The notes: a model not told the origin generated them from the letters alone. A stretch of DNA of 64,000 nt from Hyaloscypha bicolor E (GCF_002865645.1 NW_020194589.1:976812-1040811); one strand, 5' to 3'; positions 20,811-34,590 are shown, counted from the first letter of the stretch. Numbers and translations: made by a program.

Positions 20811-23725
20811 CTAATATATTATAATTACTTGAGATTAGAAGTTTATAATAGCTTAAATAAAATAAAAGAAATAATAGAATTAATTATAAAATATAAGAAA
20901 TTAGAAGATTTTCTTAAAAATAAATAAGTAAAAATAAATAAATAAAAATAAATAAATAAAAATAAATAATATAAGTAAGGCTATTATATAACTTTAATTG
21001 AATCTTTTATCGAGTTCTTTTTATCTTACTATACTAGATATTTATTATAACTTTAAGTTTTATTTTATTTTATTTAATTATATAATTATAATTTCTATTT
21101 ATTACCTATAATAAATAGTACTTCTATATAATCTGCTAGGGGCTCGGTATTAGAAAATAAGAGTAAAACGTAATACTGAGCTAGAGATCTTAGTATTAGT
21201 TTACTAGAAATACTAAGTACTATTATATATAATTATAGAATACTCGTTATATTTATTATTAGTAAAGTAGTATATTATAGAAGTTCAGGAATTCAGTTCA
21301 AGAGATTAATCTCCTGAACTATATTACTAAACCTCTACTATATCTAATTGGGTCTAGTCTATAGGATGGGCCGTATATATAAGGCAGTATATAATAATCT
21401 ATAAAAGTATATTCAAATACTAAAAGCTTTCTAAAATAGTATAATTAGGTAAATCTAATACCTAATCTTTAACTTAAAAGTAGTATATAAATATATAAAT
21501 AAAGAGTATAAACTAGAAAGTAATTATAGTTAGTTTACTTAAATATTAAAAATAACTAAGCTATATTATTAGTCTTAAATATTTCTAAATAGCTTTAAGA
21601 ATCTAATTATTACTAGATTATTATATATAAATTATATAAAGATATATAATATAAGGCTTAGTACTCGAACTAAATAGTAATTATAATAGGTATTATCTAG
21701 AATTAGGAAATCACGAGTTATATAACATTTTGCTTTTTTAGATTTAATATAATTTTTTTTATAAATAGAGGCTTTATATATTAGACTTACTAGATATTAC
21801 TTACTAGTTTACTAGTCTCAAGTAACTTTACTTCTTTAATTCTTCTTTTTTTTAATATTAATCCCGTAATCTTAATATTTATATTATACTTCTATTACTT
21901 CTTTTTTAAAACTCTTAAGTTTTAATTAGCTTTTTCTTTCCTCGATTTTCGCTTTCTATATTAATAGAAGTTTCTATTATCTTTATTTTACTATTATATT
22001 TATATTTCTTATAAGCTACTTTAATTATATTTTTACTTTTACTTTTACTTTTATCTTTATCTTTTTACTTCTCGGATATTATAATAGTTTTATTCTTTAA
22101 AATAATAGAGTTTAATATTAAACTCTAGATCCCTAATATATAGCTTCTAGAGGCTATTAAGGCTATAAGCTAGAGATTATATAAAATATAGCTAGAGAAT
22201 AATACTCGAAAAGTAGCTATAATACTTTAGATAATTATTTTAAAAAAGTACTAAATAACTAATTCTTGTACTTATTTTTTTATCTTCTTTCTAGTATATA
22301 TAGAATAGTAGTCTAGTATTACCTTTACTAACTCAAATAGAGAATTTATATAATTAGATTTATTAATATATAAAAAAAGTAACTAAGTTCTACTTTTATT
22401 TTAGATCTATCTATTTTAGTATAGTAAGTATTAATTATTTACTTATTAATAATATAATAGATTTCATTTCTATTAAGCTTCTAGAATTAACTAATATTAA
22501 ATATAAGATTTAAGAATAATTAGATATAGATTTAACTTTCTAGTAAGTTTTATAAAAATTATATTAAGAGAAAAGAATATTAGCTAATATTTCTAAAGTC
22601 TAATAATTACTTAAATTAGCTATAAGTAGCCTATAACTATTCTATTACTTTTATAGATTATTTAAAGTATTTTTCTAATTATAGGTTCTAGCCTTGTATT
22701 TTAAGTAATAGATTTCACTTACTTTAATAAGAAATATAGTTATTTTATAGTTTAGGCAAGAAATAAATATATAAATTAGGTTTCTCTTAGCTTCTAAATA
22801 ATATTAGAAGTATACTAGATAGTAAAAAAAGAATAGAAATAAGCTATAAATTATATATCTTATATCTTATACTATTTTAGTATTACTAATATAGTATACT
22901 TATACTTAGTAACTATTAGATTAATTTAGCCTTAGATTTAATATAGTTTTTAAAGTATTATAGTATATTAGCTTTTTTTTAGGAATTATATTATATGGTT
23001 TTTAGATTAATATTTTATTATATAATAAATTTAGAATAAATATATATATTATTAAAAAATAATTTATAATAAAAACAAATCTATTATAATACTAAAATAA
23101 AAGAGGATTTATATAATAAATAAATATATTCTAAAATAGAAATACTAATTCTAGCTTACTAAATCTTAAGCCAAGATCCTAAATTAATATAAAACCTATT
23201 AAAAAGACCTTTATTATAATACTAAAATAAAAATACTTATTCTAGTTTCCTAAATCTAAAACTAATATTTTAAATTAATTTAAAAACTATTAAGAAGAAT
23301 TCTATTCTAATACTAAAGAAGAAATATTACTTTTAGAATTCTAAGATTCTAAGTTAAGCTATTTTATTTCGAGTCTATTATCTATTAATAAGATATTCTA
23401 AAATAATCTAACTAGTTTCTAAATTATAAAAGATATTTATTTTATAATCTAGTAGAAATATTTCAGGAATCTTACTAAATATAATATTCTTATTAGAATA
23501 TTCCTATAACTAAATAAGATCTATTATTTCTTTACTAGTAAAAATTAAAAATAAAGTATTAAAATAGTAATATTCTAGAATATTTTTATAAGTTATTTAA
23601 AAGTAATAAATAAAAATAGTCTTATTAATATTAGTTAATAGAGTTATTTTATATAAATTATTATATATATTAGCTAGTATAATTTTATTATAGTAATAGT
23701 TTCCTAAAATAAGAATATGAATTAT
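20811..23725. other. AT-rich RIP-degraded DNA with small hairpins
   Basis: RIP-type DNA without an identifiable ORF. An AAAT-type tetranucleotide run lies at 20935-20970. Two short inverted repeats occur: GCTCGGTATTA/TAATACTGAGC at 21142-21181 and AGTTCAGGA/TCCTGAACT at 21292-21320. Both lie in a slightly GC-richer stretch (21140-21400) that looks like an LTR or leader remnant with a GGCCGTATATATAAGG-like TATA box near 21370. A degenerate direct repeat (TATTATAATACTAAAATAAAA and variants) recurs near 23084, 23211 and 23302. Confidence 0.45.
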
Positions 23726-24022
23726 ATAATATATATAGGGTTATATATAACTTAAGGGCATATAATAAACCTCGGATATTATAGGTATTAATTAGAGAGA
23801 TTAGCGGCTCTTTAATATCCTAACTAATTACTATTTATATTATATATATTAGGCTTATAAATTACTAATTATATATATATTATTAGGGCCTCTTATTTAG
23901 AAAAGGCTTCCCTAGACCTTATAGAAGGAATAGAGATTAGTTCTATACTAAATTTAATATTATGGTTTTATAATATACTAATTTATTCTATTATCTTATT
24001 ACTTACTAATAAATACCTTATA
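23726..24022 (+). repeat. 5' LTR of family A copy 1
   Basis: 297 bp, directly repeated at 31240-31537 and at 49537-49834. It contains CCTCGGATATTA, GGGCCTC/GGCTTCCCT and ends AATACCTTATA. Preceded by target site AATTA. Confidence 0.9.
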
Positions 24023-24060
24023 AGCTAATTTCTTTACTCTTAAAAAAAATAGTTTAATAA

Positions 24061-25540
24061 GTAATTATATCTCGAAATCTGCGAAATATATAACTCCTTA
24101 CTAGAGCTATTTCTATAGAGGAAGTCGACTAGATTAATTCTAATATAGGTAATAGTAAAGGCTTGTCTAATACTTTTAATAGGGCTTTTTAGGAGCCTTT
24201 GAGAGCTAGTAATAATAATAGAAATAATCCCGGTAATAATTAAGATACCGAGATTAATACCTAAGTTATTATTACCTAAGCTATAGAATAGGGCTTGTAT
24301 ACTAAAGTTAAAGTACTCTAATAAAAGCAAGAATTAGTAAATATAATTAACTAGTATATTCTATAGTTAGAGTAATATAAGAATATTTTTAGAGATATCT
24401 TATAGTTTATTATATTTTATAGAAACTCTATTTATAAGTTTATTTCCTTTTCCTTAGTAATTTCTACTAGGGAACTTCCTAAAATAGGATTAGAACCTAT
24501 TTTCTTTTCTAATATAATAAGCTTTGAGAGTAATCTTAATACTATTTATTAGGAGCTATTATATAATATTCTAAAGATATATTTGGACTAAGAAAAGCTT
24601 TTTAAGGTCCGGATACCTAACTTATATTATAAAAAGTCCCTTAAGAAATAGAGAATATTTATATCTTTCTAGAAAGTAGTTTTTAGGACCTAATTTTAGA
24701 CTTATAATAGATATTTTTCTAGAGTTAATTTTATTATAAGTGCTTTTAGAAATAAATCTTATAATACTTGGGAGGTTATAATAAAGTAAAGCCTATTATT
24801 ATATAAGGTTTATTAGAAGTAATTTAAGGCCTATTTAGCTAATATACTTTAAGTACCTTAAATCTATTAATAAGATGCCTTTAAGAAGCTCCGAGATCTT
24901 TATTAGAAAAATAATAAGATAGTTACTGAGTTATATACTTAAATAATTAGTCTCAAAATTAACTAGAACCTATATCCTAAGAGAAACCAGGTCCGGACTC
25001 TTAATACTACTTTATTTAATTATAAGACTTATTAGATATTTATATCTATTTTCTTAGGAAATAAGATAATATCTATTTCCAAGTAGCTTAAGAAAGCTCA
25101 GAAAGCAGAATATATTACTTATCCCAAATTAAGAAGAGTAAAGATAAGAGAGTCTAGTAAGAGTAACTCTGTTTCCAAGAACTCTAACTTAGTAAATTCT
25201 AATTTGCAAAGCTATTAAAAAAGGAAGAATAAGTTCCGAAAATTATATAAGAAATCCTTAGGTAATATTTTGGTATTTTTAAGGCCTTAATAAAGTACTA
25301 GTTCTATATTAGGTATAGTTTATTAGACTTATAAATAGAAAGGATACTTCTTAGGAAGTGCGAAATATTTTAAATATACTAAATAGGCTCGGTAGAACCC
25401 TAATAAGGCTAAAACTATAGAAGAATTAAGGTATTTATAAAAATAAATTAATACTATTATTATAGAGAAGTATTCTAGAGGAGATTCTTCTAAGAAATAG
25501 GGAAAAGAGAAGGCCAAATCTTAAATATTAATAATTTTGG
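24061..25540 (+). pseudogene. gag of family A copy 1, RIP-inactivated
   Basis: The plus frame from 24061 encodes a Asn/Thr/Gln-rich N-terminus (N-N-N-R-N-N-P-G-N-N), a long helical region and a basic C-terminal part near 25210-25260 and 25330-25500. Stops are all TAA or TAG. A zinc knuckle is not clearly preserved. The neighbouring pol frame is offset, so either a frameshift was used for pol expression or an indel has occurred. The same protein is visible in copy 2 at 49860-51330. Confidence 0.6.
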
Positions 25541-25689
25541 CTATAATAAAAAAGATATATTATTTTATATAATTATTTAAATAAGATTAATATAGCTAGA
25601 AGTAAGTATCTTAGAGATATATAATAGACTTAGTAATACTAGGTTAGATTATAACTTTCTTAATAATAATTGGGCTTAAAGCTAGGGCT

Positions 25690-28600
25690 TTATTATCTTA
25701 GCTAAATATAACTAAAAATTTATAATTTTTTATAGGAATAGATTTAAGATTTATTAAGCCTATAACCTTAAGATATTTATTATAGATAATTATAATAAAA
25801 TGCGTTTTTTTAAGCTCTGGTTCTATAGATATAAGAATATTAGTTCTTATAGCCTTATTTTTAGTATAGAATTTTATGAAATAACTCTTATATAATATAT
25901 AAATTATATTAAGAAATAATAAGTATATATACTTATATAGCCTAATAATATTAAGATTCTAATACTAAAAGAATTTAGTAAGGAGTTTAACTAGTACCCT
26001 AAACTAGTACCTCAAGTCTTATTCTTAACTAAAGGCAAATATAACTATTCTAGATAATAGGCTTTATATATTTATAATAGTTACTAGGTCTCTATTTTAT
26101 TATATAATTCTAGTAATACTAAATAGAAGTTTTTAATATAGTAAATTAATATTCTCTAGAAAGAGGCCTTAAAAATACTTATTTATTTCCGGAATAATAA
26201 ATATAAAGACTTCTTAGAGGTTTTTAATCCTAATAAAGCTTCGGAACTTCCTAATCTTGGCGGTATTAAATACTTTATTAATATAGATAGTATAGTCCTA
26301 TATAAGTCTTTATATAATCTATTAGAGACCTAACTAGAAGTATTACATTTATATTTATAAGATATACTTTATAAATATTAGATAAGGCCTAGTAAGAGCC
26401 TAGTAGGGGTACTTATTCTTTTTATTCCTAAGAAAAATAGAGAGTTATATTTTTATATTAATTATTATAGACTTAATTAAGTTATAATTAAGAATTAGTA
26501 TCTGTTTTCTCTTATTAATAAGACTCTTAACTAGCTTTAAGAAGCTAAGATCTTTATAAAGCTAGATCTTAAGAATATATATTATTAGATAAGAATTTAT
26601 AAAAGATATAAATAGAAAATAGCTTTTAGGACTTATTATAGCTATTTTAAATATCTTATAATGCCTTTTGGGCTAGCTAATATACTAGCTATATTTTAAG
26701 TATATATTAATATTATATTTATAAAACTCCTGAATTATTTTATAGTTATTTATTTAGATAATATCCTTATTTATTCCCGAAATAAAGATAAATACTATAA
26801 TTATATTTACTAGATACTTACTAGGCTATATAAAAATAACCTGTTTTATAAATTTAGTAAATATAAGTTTAATATTAAGGAAGTTAAATTCTTGGGCTTT
26901 TTTATTAGAATAGAAAATATTTATATAGATCCTAAATAGGTCTATAATATTATTAAATAGCTAGAACCAGAATTATTTTATAATATCTAAATATTTCTTA
27001 AATTTACTAATTTCTATTATAGGTTTATTTACTATTATTTTCAGGTAACTATAGGTTTAATAGATCTCTTAAAAGAAATAGAAAAGGGCTAGAAATCCGG
27101 TTTCTTTATATAAATAAATAAAGTAACTAAAAGCTTTTACTATAATACCTATTCTAGTCTATTTTAATCTTTCTGAGAAAACTTATATTAAAATTAATAT
27201 ATTAAAATTCGTAATTACTAGTATTATTTTATAATAAATTAATTCTAGTAATAGCCCGAAAAAATACTAGTATCTAATAGTATTCTAGTCCCGGAAACTT
27301 TCTAGAGCTAAATATAATTATAATACCTATAATAAGAAGCTACTTATAATTATTAAAGCCTTTAAATATTAGTATTATTATTTTAAAGAATTCAAGTTTA
27401 TAATTAAGGTTATTATAGACTATAATAACTTCTAATACTTTATAGAAATAAAGTATTTAAAGAGCTATTAAGTATATTAGGTAATATATCTTATAATATA
27501 TAATTTTAATATTATTTACTATAGAAGTACCTTAAATCTAGTAAATGAACCTAGTAAAAGGCCTAATTATAAAGAAAGTCCTATTAATATAACTTAGCTT
27601 CTAACCTTTTAGAATAAGCTAAAAAGAGCTTTTATAATTATAATTTAGAAGTTCTTATAAATATCTAAAGAGTTTTCTCTTTGGAATAAGTATTATTTAA
27701 TACTTACTATATCTATAATAGCTAAAAATAAATATTTATTATAAAATAAATAAATAGATTATTTTATAGATTCCTTAATTATAGAATTAGTTAAGAAGTA
27801 AGATATAAGGAAATGCCTTAAAGGCTCTACTATTATAACTAAGGTAATAGGAATATCTATAACTATATTACTTAATAAAATTAAAGATTTCTTAGTTTCC
27901 CGAGTTTTTAAATTAGATAATTATAAATACCTAATTCCCTATATATAAATATATATGGCTACTAAAAGAGCCATAGTACTAGTTTCTCTATCTAAATCCT
28001 TTCTGGATATTATCTAGGTAGCTTAGAGAAATAATTCTTAATATTAAAATATTATAAAATAGAGGCTTAGTAAGAAAGATATTAAAGAAAAAAAAATCTA
28101 GAAAAATAATTTGGGCTTATTTAGGTATTATTTAAGAATTATTATACCTAATAATCTTGCTTTATATTAAGAAGTTATAAAGCTTTATTATAATAACCTA
28201 ATAACCGGATACTATAAAATAGAGAAAACTCTTAAGCTTCTTAGAAAGTCCTAGTATTAGGAGAATATAAAAGAAAATATTTATAATTATTATTAAGAAT
28301 ATAATATTTACTAGAAAATTAAAACAAAAAGGTATTTACTATATAGTTTATTTAGTAATTTACTATAGCCTAAGAGATTCTAAGATAAGATCTCTATAGA
28401 TTTTATTATAGGTCTATTATTATATAAGAACCTAGTAAGAGATCCCGATTTTAATATAATTCTTATAATTATTAATTAGTACTCTAAAATAATAAGATAT
28501 ATTATATATTATAAGATTATTAACTTTCTAAAGTTTACTAAAATTATATAGGAATATGTTTTCTTGATTTTTAGCTTCCCTAATAAAATTATTTCTAATT

Positions 28601-29460
28601 AAGAAATAATATTTACTAGTTAGTTCTAGTCTATTTTCTATTTCTATTTAATATATAAATAGTATTTAAATATAGCTTATTATTTTTAAATAAATAATTA
28701 AATAAAAAAATAAAACTAGACTCTAAAATATTATTTAAGATATTATTATAATATTTAAAAAAAATAACTAGTTTAAGAAATTATTTTTTATAGAATTTAT
28801 ATATAATAATTTAAAATATTAGGTTTTATAAAATATACCTTTTTATATATATTATAAATATTACTCTTAATTTTTATAGAATTCTAAGAATAGGATTATA
28901 AGAAAGATACTAGCTATATATAAGAGGCTAGAAACTTTTAAAGTAAAGTAGAAAAAGCTTAAGAATTTATAATATTATATATAAAATAACTAGGAAACCT
29001 ATTATAATAGGTACTAGTTAGCTAAATATTACTTTAAAGAAGCCTAAATAATACTATTAATAAGAAATATTAAACTTAAGGCAAGAAAGCTTAAGCCAAA
29101 ATTTATAGATCTATTTAGAATTCTTAAATATATTAGTAATTTAATATATAAGTTAGAATTACTAAGTATATATAATTATTTATATCTAACTTTTTATATT
29201 TCTCTTCTTAAAAAGTATATAATAAAAAAGAATTAGGAGCTATATTTATATTTTTCTAAAGAATTTCCGGAATTAATAAATAATAATAAAAAATAAAAAT
29301 AGGAAATAGAAACTATTATTAATTACTAATAAAATAATAGAAATAAGAAGTAATAGTATTTAATTAAATAGAAAGCCTGGCCTAAAAATTATAATATCTA
29401 GTTATTTACTTTTCCTAATTTTAAAAATTCCAAGAAACTTCTAAAATTATATAACTAAAA
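25690..29460 (+). pseudogene. pol of family A copy 1: RT, RNase H, integrase, chromodomain
   Basis: Reverse transcriptase is clear at about 26360-27070: R-P-S-K-S, then I-x-K-L-D-L, M-P-F-G-L-A-N (about 26660), and the catalytic box Y-L-D-N at about 26751-26762. Active enzymes have Y-L-D-D there, so the last Asp was lost by G-to-A. RNase H follows to about 27480. The integrase zinc-binding region (28150-28330) shows Tyr where His and Cys are expected. The catalytic core with I-S-I-D-F starts near 28384. The C-terminal end carries K-L-E-L and a chromodomain-like Y-L-I-K-x-K-A-W-P near 29350-29400. Frames change between RT, integrase and chromodomain, so indels as well as RIP have hit it. Confidence 0.8.
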
Positions 29461-29469
29461 CTATAGCTT

Positions 29470-31235
29470 AAAATCCAAAACTATCTTTTAATAACTTTTT
29501 AAAATTAAAAAGAATTCTAAACTACTAAGAAAAAGGCTATTTAAAAGAAAGAAAGAACCTAGATAGCTAAGAAAAGGCCAGAAATAATAATAGAGATATT
29601 TTTTCTCTAGGTTTTTTTACTTATAAAGGTTTTCTAGAATTTTATTAAGGCTTATAAGAATTATATTTAAATTATTAGAAAAAAAATTTAGGATTAAGAA
29701 AGATTTATTATAAGTAAACTAGTTATAGGTATCTTAAATAAATAAACTCTAATTCCTATAAATTCCTAATTCCTAAAATAAAAATACTAAATACTGGCCT
29801 TATTTAGAACTTAATAAAGAATTAGCTAATACTTTCCGGAATTTACTTATTTCTTAATAGAATATAGTTATATTATAATAATATTAGTATTAAGAATATT
29901 AAAAGAAGCAGGTAAAAAACTTATAATAATTATATATATTTTATAAAAAGCCTAAACTTCTAAAATTAGATCCTAAATAGCTATAAGTATTATATTATTA
30001 GTATTTAAAATACTAGTAATAAACTACTTAGTAATTTCAATAATAATCTTAATAATAAGGTTAATACCTTAAAGATAAACTTTATAGTATTTTTTTAAGA
30101 AATTAATAAGTATCTAAATATATTAGAAAGAACTTACCTTTAGAATACTAACTCAAGTAATATTATTCTTTACCTTATTAAAATAAGAAAAAGAATTCTA
30201 AAGCTTATTAGTATTTTTCTAGTTTTTAAAAACCTAATTAATAGTATTATTTATATTAGTATAATACTATTTAGAATATTCTTTAAGAAATTTCTTAAAG
30301 ATTATAATAGTATCTTTCTAGAACTAGTAAGTCTCTAATAAGTAATAAGAAATCTGAAATCGTATTAGCTTTAATAAATATTAAAGCTAAAGAACTTACT
30401 AATATATAAGATTTAGAACTCTTATTATAATAGTTATAATTCTTCTTACTAGGTATTATAATATATAAGATAAAGAAATTAATAAGTAAATACTTAAAAT
30501 ATTTCAAGTATTTACTAGTAATAGGAAAGAAGGCTATAAGATTACTTTTATATTTATAATTATATTAGTAAATAATAAAGCTAGAAAAAGATATTATGAA
30601 ATTAATTAAAAATAATTAAAGAAAACTTAGAGAAAAGTAGAAGAAGAGGCTAGAAAGTAATAATAGAAGAAATTATTATATATATAGTTATTAGAAAGAA
30701 AAAGAGTATATAGTAATATAAAGAGGTTCTTTTATAGAAATAAAGAACTACCTGGATTAATTACTAGTTTTCGTACTAGTCCTAATTAGAATTTAGTATA
30801 ACTAATTAATATATGCTTCCAGAAGCCTATAAATAATCTCTAGAATCTCAGAAATATTCGTATAGGTTTCTTATATAAATATTTATTAAATTCTTTTTAT
30901 ATAGCTATTTAGATTATTTTAATACGAGATCTAATAGATAGTATTAATTTTATAAGATAATACCTTAGTACTTTGGATTAAGCTAATTAGAATACTTAGA
31001 TCCTAAATAAAATTGCAATTATTAGCTAGCCCCTATACCTAGAATATAATTACTCTTTCTTCTCACTTATTTAGCCCTAATCTAATTAGATAATTTTTAT
31101 GTTTATTATCTAGATTATATTAGTAAAACTATCTCTCAAGATACTAGAAGTTTATATTAATTAAATAAATAATTAATTAAATATTTACTAGGATAGATTA
31201 ATAAATCTTGGGAATAAGATCCTAGAAAAGAGGTA
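29470..31235 (+). pseudogene. Possible extra 3' ORF of family A, function unknown
   Basis: About 1.75 kb lie between the chromodomain end and the 3' LTR, much longer than the 3' region of most chromoviruses. Two overlapping plus frames are interrupted almost only by TAA/TAG. One is best at 30330-30770 (for example S-E-I-V-L-A-L-I-N-I-K-A-K-E-L, helix-like, with a basic stretch after it). The other is best at 30670-31235 (N-K-E-L-P-G-L-I-T-S-F-R-T-S-P). They could be two ORFs or one with an indel. No family is recognised. An env-like or accessory gene, or a captured host fragment, are possible; an unusually long untranslated region is the null view. Confidence 0.35.
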
Positions 31236-31239
31236 TAGT

Positions 31240-31537
31240 TATAATATATATAGGGTTATATATAACTTAAGAACATATAATAAACCTCGGATATTACGGG
31301 TATTAATTAGAGAGATTAGTGGCCCTTTAATATTCTAACTAATTACTATTTATATTATATATATTAGGCTTATAAATTACTAATTATATATATACTATTA
31401 GGGCCTCCTATTTAGAGGGGGCTTCCCTAAACCTTATAGGAGAGACAGAGATTAGTTCTATACTAAATTTAATACTATAGTTTTATAATATACTAATTTA
31501 TTCTATTATCTTATTACCTACTAATAAATACCTTATA
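31240..31537 (+). repeat. 3' LTR of family A copy 1
   Basis: 298 bp, matching 23726-24022 with transition-type differences such as ATTATAGG against ATTACGGG. It is preceded by a purine-rich AGAAAAGAGG tract (polypurine tract candidate) and followed by the target duplication AATTA. Confidence 0.9.
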
Positions 31538-31966
31538 AATTAATAAAATATAAAAGAGAAATAAAATAATAGATCTTACTAAATTAATAAATAAGAGTAA
31601 AATAAATATTAAAGTTATTATTATTAAAAATATATATAAATATATAAAGATTTCTAGTATAGTTAAGTATTTTATAAATATCTTTAATAAACTATAAATA
31701 AAAAGACTTCTAGATAATATTATAATAATTAAAATAGTAAAGATAATAAGTATTAAAATTCTTAGTATATTTTATTATAATATAAATAGAAATATAACTT
31801 GAGAGAACTTTAGTAATAAAAACTATATTATTATATATAATATTAGTAAATAGTAATAAAGTATTAAGAAGAAAAATCAAGAGTCTTAAAAAGGGTTTCT
31901 TATTATAATATAAGTTCTTAAGTAGGTTATTAGTTATATAATTATAAGTATTTATTATAATATAAA

Positions 31967-32445
31967 GCGAATTAAGAAAAATAGAATTAGAAAGAGGGAA
32001 ATACTTACTAATTACTTTATAGAAATACTAGTAAAGCTCTAGCTTAGAATTAATATAATATAAGGAAGTATTATTACGGAATTATAAATTAAGCTTAAGG
32101 TAATTATATACTACTAGTTAAAGTTATTAAAAAAGAAAAGAAAAGAAGTTATTATTATAAAGAAGAAACGTTTTCTAATCTATTTTATATAAAGGCTAGA
32201 AATCGGTATAAAGAAAGTAATTATAGACTTTTAAGACTAAGATAAATATTTTATAAAGCTATAAAAGTAAGAAATAGATCTATATATATATATATAAGTA
32301 GACTAGAAAGTAAAGAAGATAAAAAACTTACTAGATTATATTTAGGATTTAAGAAAGATAAAGAACTTATTAGAGAATATTATAGACTTATAAAATTAAG
32401 TATTAATAGTAAAGAAGAAAGTAAAAAGAGAGGCATTAAAGAAGA
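31967..32445 (+). pseudogene. Degraded Lys/Glu-rich ORF, possibly gag-like
   Basis: A plus frame is open from about 32105 to 32445 except for one TAA, and continues on both sides with TAA/TAG only. It encodes a charged, probably helical polypeptide including I-S-R-L-E-S-K-E-D-K-K-L and F-K-K-D-K-E-L-I-R-E-Y-Y-R-L. This composition resembles retroelement gag proteins (a Y-x-x-R-L-E-S pattern is common there), but no diagnostic motif is present. It may belong to the older repeat into which family A copy 1 inserted. Confidence 0.3.
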
Positions 32446-33699
32446 GAATATTTAGAAAGAGATTAATAACTTATAGTAATAGAATTAACTTATAAAAGTA
32501 TAGAAAGTAAAAGAGATAATAGAAAATAAATCTAGAAATTAAATATTAGAGTTATATATTAATTTTTAGTATAAAAGCTTTAGGAATACGTTTATAATTA
32601 ATAGAATAATTAATTATATTCGTAAATAATTAAAAGAGAATTCTAAAGCTTAAAATAGCCTAGGCTTACTAAATTAAAATAATGGAAATATTAGAAAATA
32701 AACCGAGAAACTAAAAGCTAAATTATACTAATTTCTAGTATAAAAGCATATATATAAAAGCATATAAATAATTAATTATACTAGTAGATATATAGAAAAG
32801 AGCTTTAGGAATTAAATAATAAAGTTATTCTAGGTTATTATTATAGTTATTATTAGAAGAAAGAAAAGAATAAGAGAAAGAGAAAGAAAGCTTTAATATA
32901 GATTTAGTTCTTAATTAGGCTTAGTATTATATAATAAAACGCAATATACTATATACTAGATCTAACTAAATAAGCTTATTAGCTTAGAGTAATTCTAAAT
33001 AGCTTTAAAAAAAACTCAGATTTTAAATAAAAAAATCTAAATATAAAATAAACTTTACTTAAAAATTAAGAGTTTAAAATTAAGAGTAATTAAGGTAAGT
33101 ACTATCTAGAATAAGTATATTATCTAGAATAAGTTAATTTCTACTAAAAACTATATTATATTTAAAAATACGAAATTTTAGTATTATTTTTAAAAATATA
33201 AGATAAGTAAAAGTTATTTTAAAAGATCTATAAAAGAAAGTCTCTAGATCTCTAAATACTTTTTTCTTTTAATATTAAAAATACTATTTTAATTATAAGT
33301 AGTAATTGCCTTTCTTTACTTATTTACTTTAGTTCTTTTCTAATTATATATTTTCTATTATCTTATATATAATTCCCTTCTTTTGCTTTTAAAGTAATTC
33401 TCAAGTTTCCTTTAGATTATACGTGTTTTTATTAAGTTAACTTCAGATTATATATGTCTTTATTAAGTTACCTTTATTAGTTCCTTAATTTCTTAATATA
33501 AGTTTTTTATTTATAAGGTTATCTATTATTAAGTTATTTGAGTTAATACTATAAAGTCTTTAAACTAGTATCTAATAGTTATATTACTTTTAGCTCTAGC
33601 TTAAGTTATAGAGGATATGCCTCTTATAACGGCAGGAATAGAGTAATAGAACGAGGCTTAAAGATTAATAATTCTAATATCTTAAGAATTTAAAGCTAA

Positions 33700-33845
33700 A
33701 GAGAATAGGAGTGAGGTGTGGCAGTAAATAAGTAGGTATAGCCAAGATTACTAAAACGCCAAGCTTTGAAAGCGAGCTTGGTTTGAATTATAGCTTGGAA
33801 CCTTAGCTAAAACTAACTTCTTTGGCTAAAACCACATTCGTATTA
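33700..33845. repeat. Non-RIPped patch with hairpin
   Basis: About 145 bp keep GTG, CA and TGG dinucleotides lost elsewhere. CCAAGCT-(9 nt)-AGCTTGG forms a 7-bp stem at 33759-33781. TAGCCAA occurs near the left side (33738), and its complement TTGGCTA near the right (33823), with GTGTGG and CCACAT further out. This suggests weak outer inverted repeats. A short non-autonomous element is the likeliest reading. A tRNA or SINE promoter was considered and not supported. Confidence 0.35.
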
Positions 33846-34590
33846 ACTATATAATACTAGCCGTTATATCTCTAATAGTAATTCTTGTAGTAGATCTAGT
33901 ACTAATATAATTAATCTTACTAATAAATATATCTAGATCTAATCTTATTTTTATATATTAATACTAATATATAAAGGCTTATCTAGAAATAGTTCTTTTA
34001 TTCTAATTACTTATAATACTTACTTTTATTCTTCTTTTTACTTTCTCGAAAATCTATTCTCTTATAATAATTTATATTCTAATAAAGATAATAAAAAAGA
34101 AGGCCCTAGACTAAGTAGTATTCTTATTAGTAAGTTTATAGTTAAAGGTTCTATATATCTAAATCTCGTTATTACTTATTTTGAAAGTAATAACTTAAGT
34201 AATTCTTAATCTTTCTATATTAAGGTAATAGAGGTTAATAAGTATTACTACTATATTTACTTCCCTAATTATACTAATATATATTATAGTATTATCTATA
34301 GTAATTCTCTAAATTATTTTAATTATAAGATTAAGTTAGATTATATTATTTTTAATTATTAGTTCTAAGAATTTATTTCTAAGATTAATAATATTACTTT
34401 TCTTTTCTAGCTTATAAATATAGTTATAAATATTCTAAATAAATATATATAATAATTATATAAGTTTATAACTATTTAGTATTTAGCTTTAGTAATCTTA
34501 TAGTTTCGAGTATTAATTTAATAATATTTATATAATAGTCTTTTAGTCTTTCTTATTAGCTTAGTATTAATTTTCATATAAGGTTTTTAT

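Larger units (their letters stand above)
23726..31537 (+). mobile_element. Ty3/gypsy chromodomain retrotransposon, family A copy 1, complete
   Basis: A 7812-bp element with LTRs 23726-24022 and 31240-31537, flanked by the 5-bp duplication AATTA (23721-23725 and 31538-31542). The LTRs start TATAATATATATAGGG and end ACCTTATA; original TG...CA ends would become TA...TA by RIP. LTR differences are transitions. The order gag, reverse transcriptase, RNase H, integrase, chromodomain-like end identifies a chromovirus of the Ty3/gypsy group. All ORFs are closed by RIP stops, so it cannot move by itself. It serves as the uninterrupted reference for copy 2 (49537 onward). Confidence 0.9.

Noticed and set aside
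24040..24330. Minus-strand ORFs at the start of gag in both family A copies (also 49852-50076)
   Set aside because: RIP creates stops less often on the antisense frame here; the sense frame aligns with gag and the region lies inside a retrotransposon.
33700..33845. tRNA gene or SINE with A and B boxes
   Set aside because: TGGCAGTAAATAAGTAGG and GGTTTGAAT resemble internal promoter boxes loosely, but no cloverleaf or acceptor stem can be drawn.
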